Shown here: in pieces, positions 33,194-40,667 of the stretch
How positions within the stretch are numbered: position 1 is the stretch's first letter
Layout: each line of letters starts with the position of its first letter
Notes under the pieces: generated by a model
Database searches by the model: none
What the model was told of the DNA's origin: nothing
Seen by the model: only the letters and a program-made list of their open reading frames with translations
IMG/VR virus record: IMGVR_UViG_3300028844_001770
Coordinates: 1 to 64,000 of that record
Source: a virus
DNA: 64,000 bases
Strand: one strand, 5' to 3'
Translations under genes and position numbers: made by a program

Positions 33194-33452
33194 CTTTTAG
33201 TCTTTTCCAAGATGGATGGTCTGGCAAATATTTGTGTAGTGAAATAGTTTGGTCAATCACAACATCAAGTAGTTTGAAGTCAAATAGCGGTGGAAATATT
33301 GCGTGTATTACACTAGCAATTGCCATAAACAATTGTTTTCCAGCCTCTCTAAATCCAACATACATATGTTTGAAGTATAATTTTATACCGTTTTGGCGTT
33401 TTCTTTTAGCAAGTTCTTCTGTATTTCTAAGATGATTCCAATTAAACCACAT
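33171..33452 (-). CDS. DUF6356-like small protein, 93 aa
   Basis: FNWNHLRNTEEL, YFKHMYVGFREAGKQLFMAI and IHAIFPPLF follow the pattern of DUF6356 proteins, which have a short basic N-terminus and a hydrophobic stretch ending H-A-x-F-P-x-L-F. One membrane-associated helix is likely. The gene overlaps both neighbours (ligase start, acetyltransferase end) by 11-23 bases, implying one translational unit with the AMP-ligase-like and GNAT genes. Function of the family is not known to me. Confidence 0.55.
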   Translation of the reverse strand: MWFNWNHLRNTEELAKRKRQNGIKLYFKHMYVGFREAGKQLFMAIASVIHAIFPPLFDFKLLDVVIDQTISLHKYLPDHPSWKRLKDELKKNN

Positions 33453-33996
33453 TTTGTTTATCTCCTGTTAACATCGCTCTACGATGGTTGTACTCGTCTA
33501 TATTTAGTTTCCACACAGATTGGTCTGTGTAGTATAATTCCATATCCTTATAATGTTCTACCATACCCACTTTAGCAAGACCCTTAAAAAGTCTGTGAGT
33601 TCTATTCATCTTTCCAGACGCATCATGTTCAATGTTGGTTGTAATATACAATTCATTAGTATTGCAGAATTCTATTTGGGCGGGCATTATTTCTCGCCAA
33701 GTTATAGCACTCATATGATATTTGTTTAATCCAAATGATTTATTATATCCTGGCAATTGGGCACCACGAAACATTACTCGCCATGCTTTATCATTCACTT
33801 CTGGTAATGGATGACATCCTGCGACTGATACTATTTTATCGTCTTCTATTGCACAAAAGTATTCACCATAATCTTTACACCATTCATACTTCATTGTTTT
33901 TAAACTAGAGTTATTATTATATCCAAGGGATTCCGCTTCATCACAGAATATTTCTAACTTGGGCAATAACTCATTTGTAATTGGCACTACTTTCAT
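33442..33996 (-). CDS. GNAT-like acetyltransferase
   Basis: 184 residues with an alpha/beta layout of N-acyltransferases: MKVVPITNELLPKLEIFCDE at the start, then YFCAIEDDKIVSVAGCHPL, a turn-and-return like the GNAT beta2-beta4 sheet, and later ELYITTNIEHD and KVGMVEHYKDMELYY. The canonical R/Q-x-x-G-x-G/A acetyl-CoA loop is weak (KMNRTHRLFKGLAKVG). It overlaps the second ANL gene by 4 bases. In this context it may transfer an acyl group activated by the ligase-like proteins. Confidence 0.55.
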   Translation of the reverse strand: MKVVPITNELLPKLEIFCDEAESLGYNNNSSLKTMKYEWCKDYGEYFCAIEDDKIVSVAGCHPLPEVNDKAWRVMFRGAQLPGYNKSFGLNKYHMSAITWREIMPAQIEFCNTNELYITTNIEHDASGKMNRTHRLFKGLAKVGMVEHYKDMELYYTDQSVWKLNIDEYNHRRAMLTGDKQNVV

Positions 33997-35021
33997 TTCG
34001 GCACCTTATAAAATAACTTATTGTGACGGTGTTCAAATACATCATCAGAACACCAATAACCTTCTTTGTCTAATCCCATGTCCATATTAATGTATTTAGA
34101 CATCATCAGTGGAGTTTTTATCCACAACTTACTATATCTATCCAATTTATATTCATACTGTTCATTACATTCGAGTTGTAATTTATGTTCAGTCTCTGGT
34201 TTTATTAAAAAAGTAAATGATGGAGTATGGGTTTCTGGATGTCCATATAAATTTCGTATAAGAGGCACACCCTTTTCAAATAACTTTTCAACAAGTTCGT
34301 CAGATATGATGTTACTGTTTATACCCAATTCTCTCCAACATGACATATCTTTTATATTATCAATATCGGATATAATATCAGAAGAAATCATACCTATTGT
34401 TGGTTGGTATTCTGAGCATATAAAAGAGAAATTTGTAGATTCCATTATAATTGTAGAACCCTTAATCAATCCTGGAAAAGAATATAGATACAAATCACTA
34501 ATAGTGGATTGTGATAAAATAACGTCTTTTTCTGTTATATTATGTAATATTATACTATTAAGACAGGTAAGTAAGCAGGAACCACCCGTATGAGCGATGG
34601 CCTTCGGTTCTGGAGTACTTCTGTTTGTAAATAACAAAGTGTATGTCTTATCTATATCAGTTGAATAAACTAAGGCTTTATTGTGTGGTGATAGTTCAGA
34701 TGCATCCTCTTCACTCAATATAATGTGTTCGGGTGATACTTCTTCTATAATTGCCTCTACCTCTTCATCTGATAAGTCTGAAGGTATCGGTGCAAAAACT
34801 ATTCCTAGTATATCACAGGCAAGTGCCATTCTTATATAATGATATTCTTTTTCACTTGCAAACAAAATTGTTTCATCTGGTTGTATAGCAGTTGATAAGA
34901 TGGCAGCCAGTTTTTCTACACTTTTTATAAGTTCAGAATAGGTATACTTCTTGTCTTTGCAGATAATAGCAGTCTTAGACCCATTATCTTTGGCCTGTAT
35001 TTTAATTGGTTCGAATATCAT
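33993..35021 (-). CDS. Degenerate ANL-superfamily AMP-ligase-like protein
   Basis: 342 residues. The N-terminal part reads like an acyl-adenylating enzyme (KTAIICKDKKYTYSELIKSV, IRMALACDILGIVFAPIP). The A3-like loop is TLLFTNRSTPEPKAIAHTGG, with Thr-Ser-Gly replaced; the A5 region is NLYGHPETHTP, and the A7 region GYWCSDDVFEHRHNKLFY has SDD in place of TGD. Key ATP-binding residues are changed, so activity may be lost or altered. It supplies the N-terminal subdomain that the 32510 protein lacks. Promoter at 35028-35056 would give a leaderless transcript. Confidence 0.7.
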   Translation of the reverse strand: MIFEPIKIQAKDNGSKTAIICKDKKYTYSELIKSVEKLAAILSTAIQPDETILFASEKEYHYIRMALACDILGIVFAPIPSDLSDEEVEAIIEEVSPEHIILSEEDASELSPHNKALVYSTDIDKTYTLLFTNRSTPEPKAIAHTGGSCLLTCLNSIILHNITEKDVILSQSTISDLYLYSFPGLIKGSTIIMESTNFSFICSEYQPTIGMISSDIISDIDNIKDMSCWRELGINSNIISDELVEKLFEKGVPLIRNLYGHPETHTPSFTFLIKPETEHKLQLECNEQYEYKLDRYSKLWIKTPLMMSKYINMDMGLDKEGYWCSDDVFEHRHNKLFYKVPK

Positions 35022-35027
35022 ATTACC

Positions 35028-35056
35028 ATTCTACTACAAAAACAGAAGAAAGTCAA
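35028..35056 (-). promoter_or_regulatory. Sigma70-type promoter giving a leaderless start
   Basis: Minus-strand TTGACT (35051-35056), 17-base spacer, TAGAAT (35028-35033). The expected +1, seven bases beyond, coincides with the A of the ATG at 35021. It lies immediately after the terminator at 35069-35098. Confidence 0.6.
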
Positions 35057-35068
35057 TAGTGGATATAG

Positions 35069-35098
35069 AAAAGGAGACTAACATTTCTGTTAGCCTCC
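35069..35098 (-). terminator. Rho-independent terminator with GAAA tetraloop
   Basis: The minus-strand RNA reads GGAGGCUAACA, GAAA, UGUUAGUCUCC: an 11-pair stem with one G-U closed by a GNRA tetraloop and followed by UUUU. It ends transcripts coming from the MoxR-type gene. Confidence 0.85.
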
Positions 35099-35165
35099 CG
35101 TCTCCTGTAGTCTAGGATTACCTGATACCCTACGTATCCCGGCAGCCCCCTAGTGGGCTATTCTT
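35099..35165 (-). ncRNA. Structured GC-richer RNA segment 3' of the MoxR gene
   Basis: Between the MoxR stop and the terminator, 67 bases are noticeably richer in G+C than their surroundings. They contain two perfect five-pair hairpins on the minus strand: AGCCC...GGGCU (plus coordinates 35144-35159) and GAUAC-GUAGG-GUAUC (35124-35138). The upstream GGAGAC (35100-35105) can also pair with GTCTCC of the terminator arm, giving alternative folds. No tRNA T-loop and no known riboswitch consensus were recognised. It may be a processed small RNA or 3' UTR element. Confidence 0.5.
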
Positions 35166-36293
35166 TTAGGCGTTGTGGGCCTCGATGATAAGTTTACCAT
35201 GCTTTTTGAAGAAGTCTTCAATACAAGGTACTTTACGAGGCTCTAATGGAAGTTTGTAAACTTTAAGAGCAGTTCGACCACCCAATACTGTCATTTCAGT
35301 ATCAAAGTTATCCATCATAAACTTGAAGAAGTTGTTAGCCATAGCATATAACTCATCCATCTTATCTTTACCGTTACGGTCTACAAAGTCTTTCAACTCA
35401 TAACATAGTGAAGTTGTTAACGAGAACATCGCTGAAATCTCACGTGCTTCTGATGAAAGCGTTGTAACTGTACCATCTAAGATATCAGAAGGAACAGGTA
35501 ACTTACTTGACAAGGCTCTGTGAGCCATAAACTTAGTAGCAACACCATCGCCAACTGTACCAGCAATCAAATCATGTAAACGACTTTGTGAAATTTCTTC
35601 ACCTTCTTGTGGTAACATTTCAGAAACGAAAGTCCATGAACGAGGAGTAGCAAAGGCTCGGCTCGCCTGACGTGGGTCAAAGTTGAATAAGTCCATCTTG
35701 TTAGACGTTAAGAAACCGACAACATCAGCATTGATTTTATTCTCTAATGCCCAAGTCTGCCAATCTTCGAAGTCAACGCCCATTTCTAAGTGAACAAATC
35801 TGTTAGCAAGTGGTGAAGGCATTCTATAAGCAACACCTCGGTCACTTTCACGGTTACCAGCCGCAACGATTAATACGTTATCTGGTAGCACATAAGAACC
35901 TAAACGACGGTTTAGAATTAACTGATAAGCCGCGGCTTGAACTGATTGTGGTGCTTGGTTCATTTCATCTAAGAAAAGAACAACACTTTCGTATTGGTCA
36001 GCAAGTTCTTGGCTAGGCAAATCTGAAGGTGTGGCCCATTCCATAGTGCCATTCTTCTCGTTGAAGTATGGAATACCTCGTAAATCTGTTGGCTCCATAA
36101 GAGCAAGACGTAGGTCAATCATAAACCCAGAACGTTCTTGGGTAATACTATCTACAATCTCTGATTTACCAACACCAGGAGGTCCCCAAATAAACACAGG
36201 ACGCTTTCGGTTCATAGCATAGTTGATTTCAGCCCTAACATCACTAGGACGAACAACTCTCACATCTAAATCGTTTGTTGATATTTTATTCAT
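35166..36293 (-). CDS. MoxR-type AAA+ ATPase
   Basis: 375 residues. Walker A is IWGPPGVGKSEIV (GPPGVGKS 37-44), Walker B VVLFLDEMNQAP (DE 109-110), and sensor 1 lies near VAAGNRESD (143-151). RMPSPLANRFVH follows with the arginine finger region. MoxR ATPases act as hexameric chaperones with VWA partners; the VWA/metallopeptidase gene at 29734 is the natural partner although separated by about 4 kb. The C-terminal about 100 residues are helical. Cassette promoter upstream, terminator downstream. Confidence 0.9.
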   Translation of the reverse strand: MNKISTNDLDVRVVRPSDVRAEINYAMNRKRPVFIWGPPGVGKSEIVDSITQERSGFMIDLRLALMEPTDLRGIPYFNEKNGTMEWATPSDLPSQELADQYESVVLFLDEMNQAPQSVQAAAYQLILNRRLGSYVLPDNVLIVAAGNRESDRGVAYRMPSPLANRFVHLEMGVDFEDWQTWALENKINADVVGFLTSNKMDLFNFDPRQASRAFATPRSWTFVSEMLPQEGEEISQSRLHDLIAGTVGDGVATKFMAHRALSSKLPVPSDILDGTVTTLSSEAREISAMFSLTTSLCYELKDFVDRNGKDKMDELYAMANNFFKFMMDNFDTEMTVLGGRTALKVYKLPLEPRKVPCIEDFFKKHGKLIIEAHNA

Positions 36294-36322
36294 AACTTAA
36301 CCTCTCTATTTAATATACTATT

Positions 36323-36350
36323 ATTGTAACACTGATTCTGGATTTGTCAA
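36323..36350 (-). promoter_or_regulatory. Early promoter cassette (MoxR gene)
   Basis: AAAAACTTGACA (-35 at 36345-36350), 16-base spacer, TACAAT (36323-36328). Its leader shares AGTATATT.AATAGAGAGGT with that of the HD gene. Confidence 0.8.
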
Positions 36351-36359
36351 GTTTTTCAC

Positions 36360-36611
36360 TTATTGACCCAAATAATCACGTTTCAGAACTTCTAATTTCT
36401 CACCTGCATCATTCAGAAGGAAATCTTCTACTGTCTTATTAAAGACACTCATGTATTCATCGCCAAAAAGAACATCCCAACCAGAAAGACATAGGTCAGC
36501 ATCAACGAAACTCCAGTTAATTTGACCATCTGATAACTTATTATCAGTATCATCTACTGCTTTATTGAATGCTTCTATAAACTTAGGGAATTTTTTGAAT
36601 TTCACTGACAT
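36360..36611 (-). CDS. Small protein, 83 aa
   Basis: MSVKFKKFPKFIEAFNKAVD followed by an acidic, aromatic middle (INWSFVDADLCLSGWDVLFG) and a helical tail. No family recognised. It is a single-gene unit between two cassette promoters, preceded by GAGGA, which suggests an early host-takeover type of gene. Function unknown. Confidence 0.6.
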   Translation of the reverse strand: MSVKFKKFPKFIEAFNKAVDDTDNKLSDGQINWSFVDADLCLSGWDVLFGDEYMSVFNKTVEDFLLNDAGEKLEVLKRDYLGQ

Positions 36612-36643
36612 TTGTTATCCTCTTTTCGATTATCTATACTTAC

Positions 36644-36671
36644 AGTATACATCGATTCGCGGTTTTGTCAA
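36644..36671 (-). promoter_or_regulatory. Early promoter cassette (83-aa gene)
   Basis: AAAAACTTGACA (-35 at 36666-36671), 16-base spacer, TATACT (36644-36649). The upstream gene's TGA stop lies within the -35 box, giving that protein a C-terminal Lys-Thr. Confidence 0.8.
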
Positions 36672-37066
36672 GTTTTTGAGGTATTATAAAATGTTTTATT
36701 TTGAACCCAGAGTTCGATATCTCCGTCAATCATCAATAATTCTGCGGCAGCCACTTCTTCAAATAGAACTAGTACTGTTTTTCTTAGATAATATGGAGTT
36801 TTTAGATACTTATCAAGTGTGAGTATTTGATTGCCAGTTCCTATTGCATTTTTTCTATATTGATGCATAGTGCCTGAATTTAACTTCAGTTCTATCTTAT
36901 ATGTTTTAAAATGCTTTTTGAGAATGTCTCGACCAAGTGCTGATACTCTAAATCCTGTATCTGGTCTGGCACTGATGAAGATATCACTCATAGTGATTTC
37001 TTTTCTGCCTGCTGTTTTTCCAGTTGTGTGTTTGTTAATATAGTGTATTAACTTTACCTTGTCCAC
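36668..37066 (-). CDS. Unrecognised protein, 132 aa
   Basis: Begins MDKVKLIHYINKHTTGKTAG with an amphipathic helix, then ISARPDTGFRVSALGRDILKKHFKTYKIEL, which looks like a small alpha/beta fold, and a hydrophobic strand-rich end (TVLVLFEEVAAAELLMIDGD). Size, position and style match the conserved small genes of marine T4-like phages next to replication functions. It shares a late-type promoter at 37386 with the following 95-residue gene, two bases away. Function unknown. Confidence 0.6.
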   Translation of the reverse strand: MDKVKLIHYINKHTTGKTAGRKEITMSDIFISARPDTGFRVSALGRDILKKHFKTYKIELKLNSGTMHQYRKNAIGTGNQILTLDKYLKTPYYLRKTVLVLFEEVAAAELLMIDGDIELWVQNKTFYNTSKT

Positions 37067-37068
37067 GA

Positions 37069-37356
37069 TTACAACTCTAGTTTGTCGCCCTTTGTAAGAA
37101 CATACACTTCAAAATCATCACATCTAAACAACTTGTTTAATCTTTGTGCTAAGTTTATTGCATGTCCTGGATTACTGAATGACACTTTTTTATATTTTGG
37201 ACCAGGAAAATTAACCAATGAATTGAGACTACGTAGATTTATCGCTACCCCTTTGTAAAAAACGGAGTATACGGCTGTGGCTTTGAGTACTTGCTCACTT
37301 CTATATGTTTGATTATCTGTGTGTTCTAAGATTATCGTGGGTTTAGGTCTAGCCAT
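37069..37356 (-). CDS. Unrecognised small basic protein, 95 aa
   Basis: MARPKPTIILEHTDNQTYRS, then beta segments (ATAVYSVFYKGVAINLRSLN) and KKVSFSNPGHAINLAQRLNK, ending with an Asp-Asp-Phe-Glu-Val-Tyr-Val strand. It looks like a compact alpha/beta protein with a basic face (pI high by eye). It is the first gene of a two-gene unit behind a GATAAATA site. No family recognised. Confidence 0.6.
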   Translation of the reverse strand: MARPKPTIILEHTDNQTYRSEQVLKATAVYSVFYKGVAINLRSLNSLVNFPGPKYKKVSFSNPGHAINLAQRLNKLFRCDDFEVYVLTKGDKLEL

Positions 37357-37385
37357 AAGAGTATCCTCATTGTTGGTTATACTCT

Positions 37386-37393
37386 TATTTATC
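37386..37393 (-). promoter_or_regulatory. Late promoter GATAAATA
   Basis: T4-like late -10 element on the minus strand, 29 bases before the ATG at 37356, in a 72-base gap. Confidence 0.6.
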
Positions 37394-37428
37394 TAAATTT
37401 ATGTATTATATGCTGATTTAATGGGTGA

Positions 37429-38175
37429 TTATTCATAATTAAACGGCTGTTTTCTTAACACCAGACCAGCATCTTCTAAAGATTTTGGAGTGGTAAAATT
37501 TTTATTCGATTCTTTCTCAATAGCATTATTAATATCAAATCCATTTTCAAAATAATTCTTAATATGTTCTGCTAATTCTATATTTTGTTGTGAACTACAG
37601 TGGCATACTCTTCCAAGTTCACCAGATTCTAAATATGTATCACCCCAAAATTTACCTTTTGGTGATGTAAACCAAGGAGCCATAGGACTATTCAATCCTA
37701 AAGTGCCAATATTAGATAAGTGGTGGGCATCTAATATCAATGTATTTTTATGTGAATGTAAAACATCTTTGCCTATTGCTCTTTTCAGGAAATTCCATGT
37801 GTCAGGATATATCGCAGATATATATTCTTGGTATTCTAATACACGAATATCTTCTTTGTTTAGTTTTCTTCCAAGTAGATTATTATTCCAAATGGATTGC
37901 TTCTTACCACCTTGAAAATGTATTGATTTTTGTTCTGCGTTATTAATAAGAAGTTGTCTAGTTGGAAAGGTAATAATAAAGATAACCTTTGAATATTTAC
38001 TTAAATCTTGCTCACAGAATTTTTGATAACTATATGAAATAGATGTTGAGCATTGGCAAAAGTTTTCTATTTCTTCATCATACATCCTACCTAAAATAGA
38101 TGGCCAGCCTTCTAAATACCCACCGGCTGTAGTATTAACTTCTTCACCATAACTGTCACCAAATATGCCAATCAT
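37429..38175 (-). CDS. SGNH-hydrolase-like protein (GDSYG type)
   Basis: 248 residues beginning MIGIFGDSYGEEV, a canonical SGNH block I (GDSY). Later blocks are less clear; the best block V candidate is GRVCHCSSQQN, where a D-x-x-H is not obvious. Strands such as KVIFIITFPTRQLLIN fit the flavodoxin-like core. It is the third SGNH-like protein in the window, after those at 262 and 986, and differs in sequence from both. Activity uncertain; perhaps a deacetylase acting on envelope sugars. Confidence 0.6.
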   Translation of the reverse strand: MIGIFGDSYGEEVNTTAGGYLEGWPSILGRMYDEEIENFCQCSTSISYSYQKFCEQDLSKYSKVIFIITFPTRQLLINNAEQKSIHFQGGKKQSIWNNNLLGRKLNKEDIRVLEYQEYISAIYPDTWNFLKRAIGKDVLHSHKNTLILDAHHLSNIGTLGLNSPMAPWFTSPKGKFWGDTYLESGELGRVCHCSSQQNIELAEHIKNYFENGFDINNAIEKESNKNFTTPKSLEDAGLVLRKQPFNYE

Positions 38176-38360
38176 TTTTTAAATGTTCCACCATCTATAA
38201 TTGTAGGACCATTATTATCTTTTTTTAATTCTAACAACAATAAAGTAATTTCATGTTGAATAGCCTGTGCTTCTTTTATTGGCAATGAAACTCTATGGTC
38301 GCCTTTTATGTTAGCACGATTAATTGTTGCAATTAAGTTTTTTAAGTTTTTATAGTCCAT
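38172..38360 (-). CDS. Small helical protein, 62 aa
   Basis: MDYKNLKNLIATINRANIKG followed by a Leu-rich helix (HEITLLLLELKK) and a short Gly-rich end. Overlaps the SGNH-like gene by 4 bases and the next gene by 11. The pattern is that of a small T4-type accessory protein. No family recognised. Confidence 0.55.
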   Translation of the reverse strand: MDYKNLKNLIATINRANIKGDHRVSLPIKEAQAIQHEITLLLLELKKDNNGPTIIDGGTFKK

Positions 38361-38889
38361 CTCGTTTATTCGCCAATAGTGTTTCGGATTGCATTTCTGA
38401 TTTAGTTTTATATGGTCCTATAAAATCACAATCTTTTAATGTATCTAGTTTACCACCATAAAACCATCGCCAGTCACTTGGAAATCTTACTCCATAATAT
38501 CCAGCAACATATCTTACTTTACTTGTTTCAGTTTTAGTATATGTTGGAATTTGTTTTCCTTTTAAGTCTATTGTTTCTACATTATGTACTATGTGTTTGG
38601 AAGCATAACCATCGATTTCAGTCATAGAAGTATTCCATCCACCTCGAGGTCCAACTTTGTTTTCTTCAACAACTTCAGGACTTTCTTTTGCTTCTAGTAT
38701 CTTCTCACCAAAACATTGTGTGAGTTCTGAACGTGTAACGTGTTCGTTATTGATTCCAGAAGATATATCTGTATCTTTTACATTAACTACAAAATCATCA
38801 GATGAACAGAAACGTATTGTTCCTATTTTAATACCTGAGTTTTCTAAAATCCAAAACTTATCTTTGACTATTTCTTTCGTATATATCAT
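38350..38889 (-). CDS. Unrecognised protein, 179 aa
   Basis: MIYTKEIVKDKFWILENSGI starts a strand-rich N-terminus. A central conserved-looking stretch, GPRGGWNTSMTEIDGY, and a Trp-rich end, RFPSDWRWFYGG, stand out. No catalytic motif is seen. It is sandwiched by short overlaps between the 62-residue gene and the phosphomannomutase-like gene. The composition resembles conserved hypothetical proteins of marine T4-like phages. Function unknown. Confidence 0.6.
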   Translation of the reverse strand: MIYTKEIVKDKFWILENSGIKIGTIRFCSSDDFVVNVKDTDISSGINNEHVTRSELTQCFGEKILEAKESPEVVEENKVGPRGGWNTSMTEIDGYASKHIVHNVETIDLKGKQIPTYTKTETSKVRYVAGYYGVRFPSDWRWFYGGKLDTLKDCDFIGPYKTKSEMQSETLLANKRDGL

Positions 38890-39605
38890 TTAAATCTTTT
38901 TAGTATCTTCCAAGTTTCTTTCCAATTCTTTACATTGTGACATTCGGTATATTCGTACGGACCATATTCGATTACTTGTGCGATACCATAGTCATTGCCA
39001 CCTGGTTGTATATTATCACCAAAGAATATCAAACTATCTTGGAATGTAAAATCTTTTAATATCTGTGCTTTATCTTTGCCTACTTCAATGATGTCTAATC
39101 CTGTTTCGCCTGCAACTTGTGATACTAATCCAAACTTCTTAGTAAACTTCTTATTAAATTCATCAGAAATAAGTTGTCTTTCATTAGTTAAATTATCAAA
39201 CTTAACATACTTCTTTCGTTGTGCTTTATTGGCATTTCTGCCAACAATACTAAAGTTTAATAATCCAGGTCTTGCATCAAAATGAAATCCTGTAGCAATA
39301 TCAAAATCACTACTAATTGATTTCTTTAGTAAGAATGCGTGTACATCACGTGGTAGTTCTAAGTTCTTTGAATTCATCACACATATACCATTTTTGTACT
39401 TTGTGTTGCCAGATGAATTGTATACACATTCTACCTTTTCAAATACTTCTTTCCCTACTTGTTCTTCTGTTTTACTTCTATCACTTCCTGTAACCAAATA
39501 AACATTGTTCCATTTAACAAAATCTAGGAACCAAAGCCTAAAGTCTTCGTCTATTCTATCTCTACTTGGAGTGAGAGTACCGTCTACGTCAAATATATAA
39601 TGCAT
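38886..39605 (-). CDS. HAD phosphatase, phosphomannomutase-like
   Basis: 239 residues. MHYIFDVDGTLTPSRDRID carries the HAD nucleophile pair Asp6-x-Asp8. VYLVTGSDRSKTEEQ contributes the motif II Ser/Thr region, and SLIFFGDNIQPGGNDYGIA the motif IV acidic pair, in the form seen in eukaryote-type phosphomannomutases (GGNDYE). Such enzymes interconvert mannose-6-P and mannose-1-P for GDP-sugar synthesis. With the glycosyltransferase-like and carbamoyltransferase genes it could supply a nucleotide sugar. Could also be a plain phosphatase. Ends overlap the flap nuclease gene by one base. Confidence 0.78.
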   Translation of the reverse strand: MHYIFDVDGTLTPSRDRIDEDFRLWFLDFVKWNNVYLVTGSDRSKTEEQVGKEVFEKVECVYNSSGNTKYKNGICVMNSKNLELPRDVHAFLLKKSISSDFDIATGFHFDARPGLLNFSIVGRNANKAQRKKYVKFDNLTNERQLISDEFNKKFTKKFGLVSQVAGETGLDIIEVGKDKAQILKDFTFQDSLIFFGDNIQPGGNDYGIAQVIEYGPYEYTECHNVKNWKETWKILKRFK

Positions 39606-40603
39606 TATGTAGGATACGGATTGTTAAGTATTTTAGCAAGTTCGTCAGGTGACTTAGCAAGATTTTGTAAATCGTGTATGCCACAGAACTTTAAGAAGTT
39701 CATACCGACACCAGCATTAGTCTTAGGAATACTATTCTCTGCAATAGTTTCAATAAACTTTACTTTAAGTTCGTGTGGTTGGGCAGTTAAGTCTACTAGT
39801 TTAACATTGCGTTCATAATCATCACGCACAGTATGTTCTTCACCATTGTGGTCAGTCCAACGTTGTAACATAAAGTTATTCCAATTGAAACCACCGGCAT
39901 CTTTATCTGCAAATGCTTCCATCATACCAATTTTATTCTTGGTACCTTTCTTACGACAACCAGGATATGCACTAAAGATATTATCTGATGTATCACCACG
40001 AATACATTTCTCAAACAATGCCCACTCTGGGTCTACTTTCTCTTTGATTTCACCAGTCTTCTTCTCTTTGATAGGGGTCATATTCTTATCATCTTTAAAG
40101 AAACCATCTTTAGTAATGATACGATTTTGTACACCATCATACATAGTTACATTGTCAGTAATAAGTTGAAAGTAATCACTATCGCTTGATACGATAATAT
40201 GATTATCATTTGGATGTGCTTCAATAAACAAAGCAATCATATCGTCTGCTTCTGCTTCTGGATTTTGTAACATAGTTACATTAGTTTTTGTATCTAAAAA
40301 CTCTACCATGTCTGCATAGGCATCGAACATGATTTGGTCTTCTTCTTGTTCTCTAACACTCTTAGCCATTTGAGCAACTTTTCTATTCTTCTTATATGGC
40401 TCATAGAAGTCTTTACGCCAACTGCGACCTTCTAGGCAGAACACGGCATGGTCTGCATTGAATTTGTTATAACATAGTTTCACACTACTAAGCATAATAT
40501 GATATGCCATACCGATTTTCATATCAATATTAGCACCACGCATCGCTACGTGTTTTGCTCTATGATACATATTAAATGAATCAACTAAGATGTATGTACT
40601 CAT
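39605..40603 (-). CDS. rnh: T4-type RNase H / 5'-3' flap exonuclease
   Basis: 332 residues with FEN-family features: ILVDSFNMYHRAKH at the start (first acidic metal ligand), AEADDMIALFIEAHPNDNHI and IIVSSDSDYFQLITDN for the metal sites, and CIRGDTSDNIFSAYPGC as the helix-hairpin-helix-like segment. The size equals T4 RNase H (about 305). It removes RNA primers and flaps on the lagging strand. It is in a unit with PMM-like and hypothetical genes, driven by the promoter at 40636-40664, and is part of the replication set with clamp and polymerase. Confidence 0.85.
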   Translation of the reverse strand: MSTYILVDSFNMYHRAKHVAMRGANIDMKIGMAYHIMLSSVKLCYNKFNADHAVFCLEGRSWRKDFYEPYKKNRKVAQMAKSVREQEEDQIMFDAYADMVEFLDTKTNVTMLQNPEAEADDMIALFIEAHPNDNHIIVSSDSDYFQLITDNVTMYDGVQNRIITKDGFFKDDKNMTPIKEKKTGEIKEKVDPEWALFEKCIRGDTSDNIFSAYPGCRKKGTKNKIGMMEAFADKDAGGFNWNNFMLQRWTDHNGEEHTVRDDYERNVKLVDLTAQPHELKVKFIETIAENSIPKTNAGVGMNFLKFCGIHDLQNLAKSPDELAKILNNPYPT

Positions 40604-40635
40604 GTATTCCTCACTACTGTATTTAAGTTAATACT

Positions 40636-40664
40636 ATTATAACATGAAAATGTTGTTGGGTCAA
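40636..40664 (-). promoter_or_regulatory. Early promoter cassette (flap nuclease gene)
   Basis: AAAACTTGACC (-35 at 40659-40664), 17-base spacer, TATAAT (40636-40641). It directly follows the TAA of the upstream gene. Confidence 0.75.
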
Positions 40665-40667
40665 GTT

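Noticed and set aside
35066-35165. Structured segment considered as a tRNA
   Set aside because: No T-arm GTTCRA, no seven-pair acceptor stem and no CCA-like end; it ends in a terminator hairpin.
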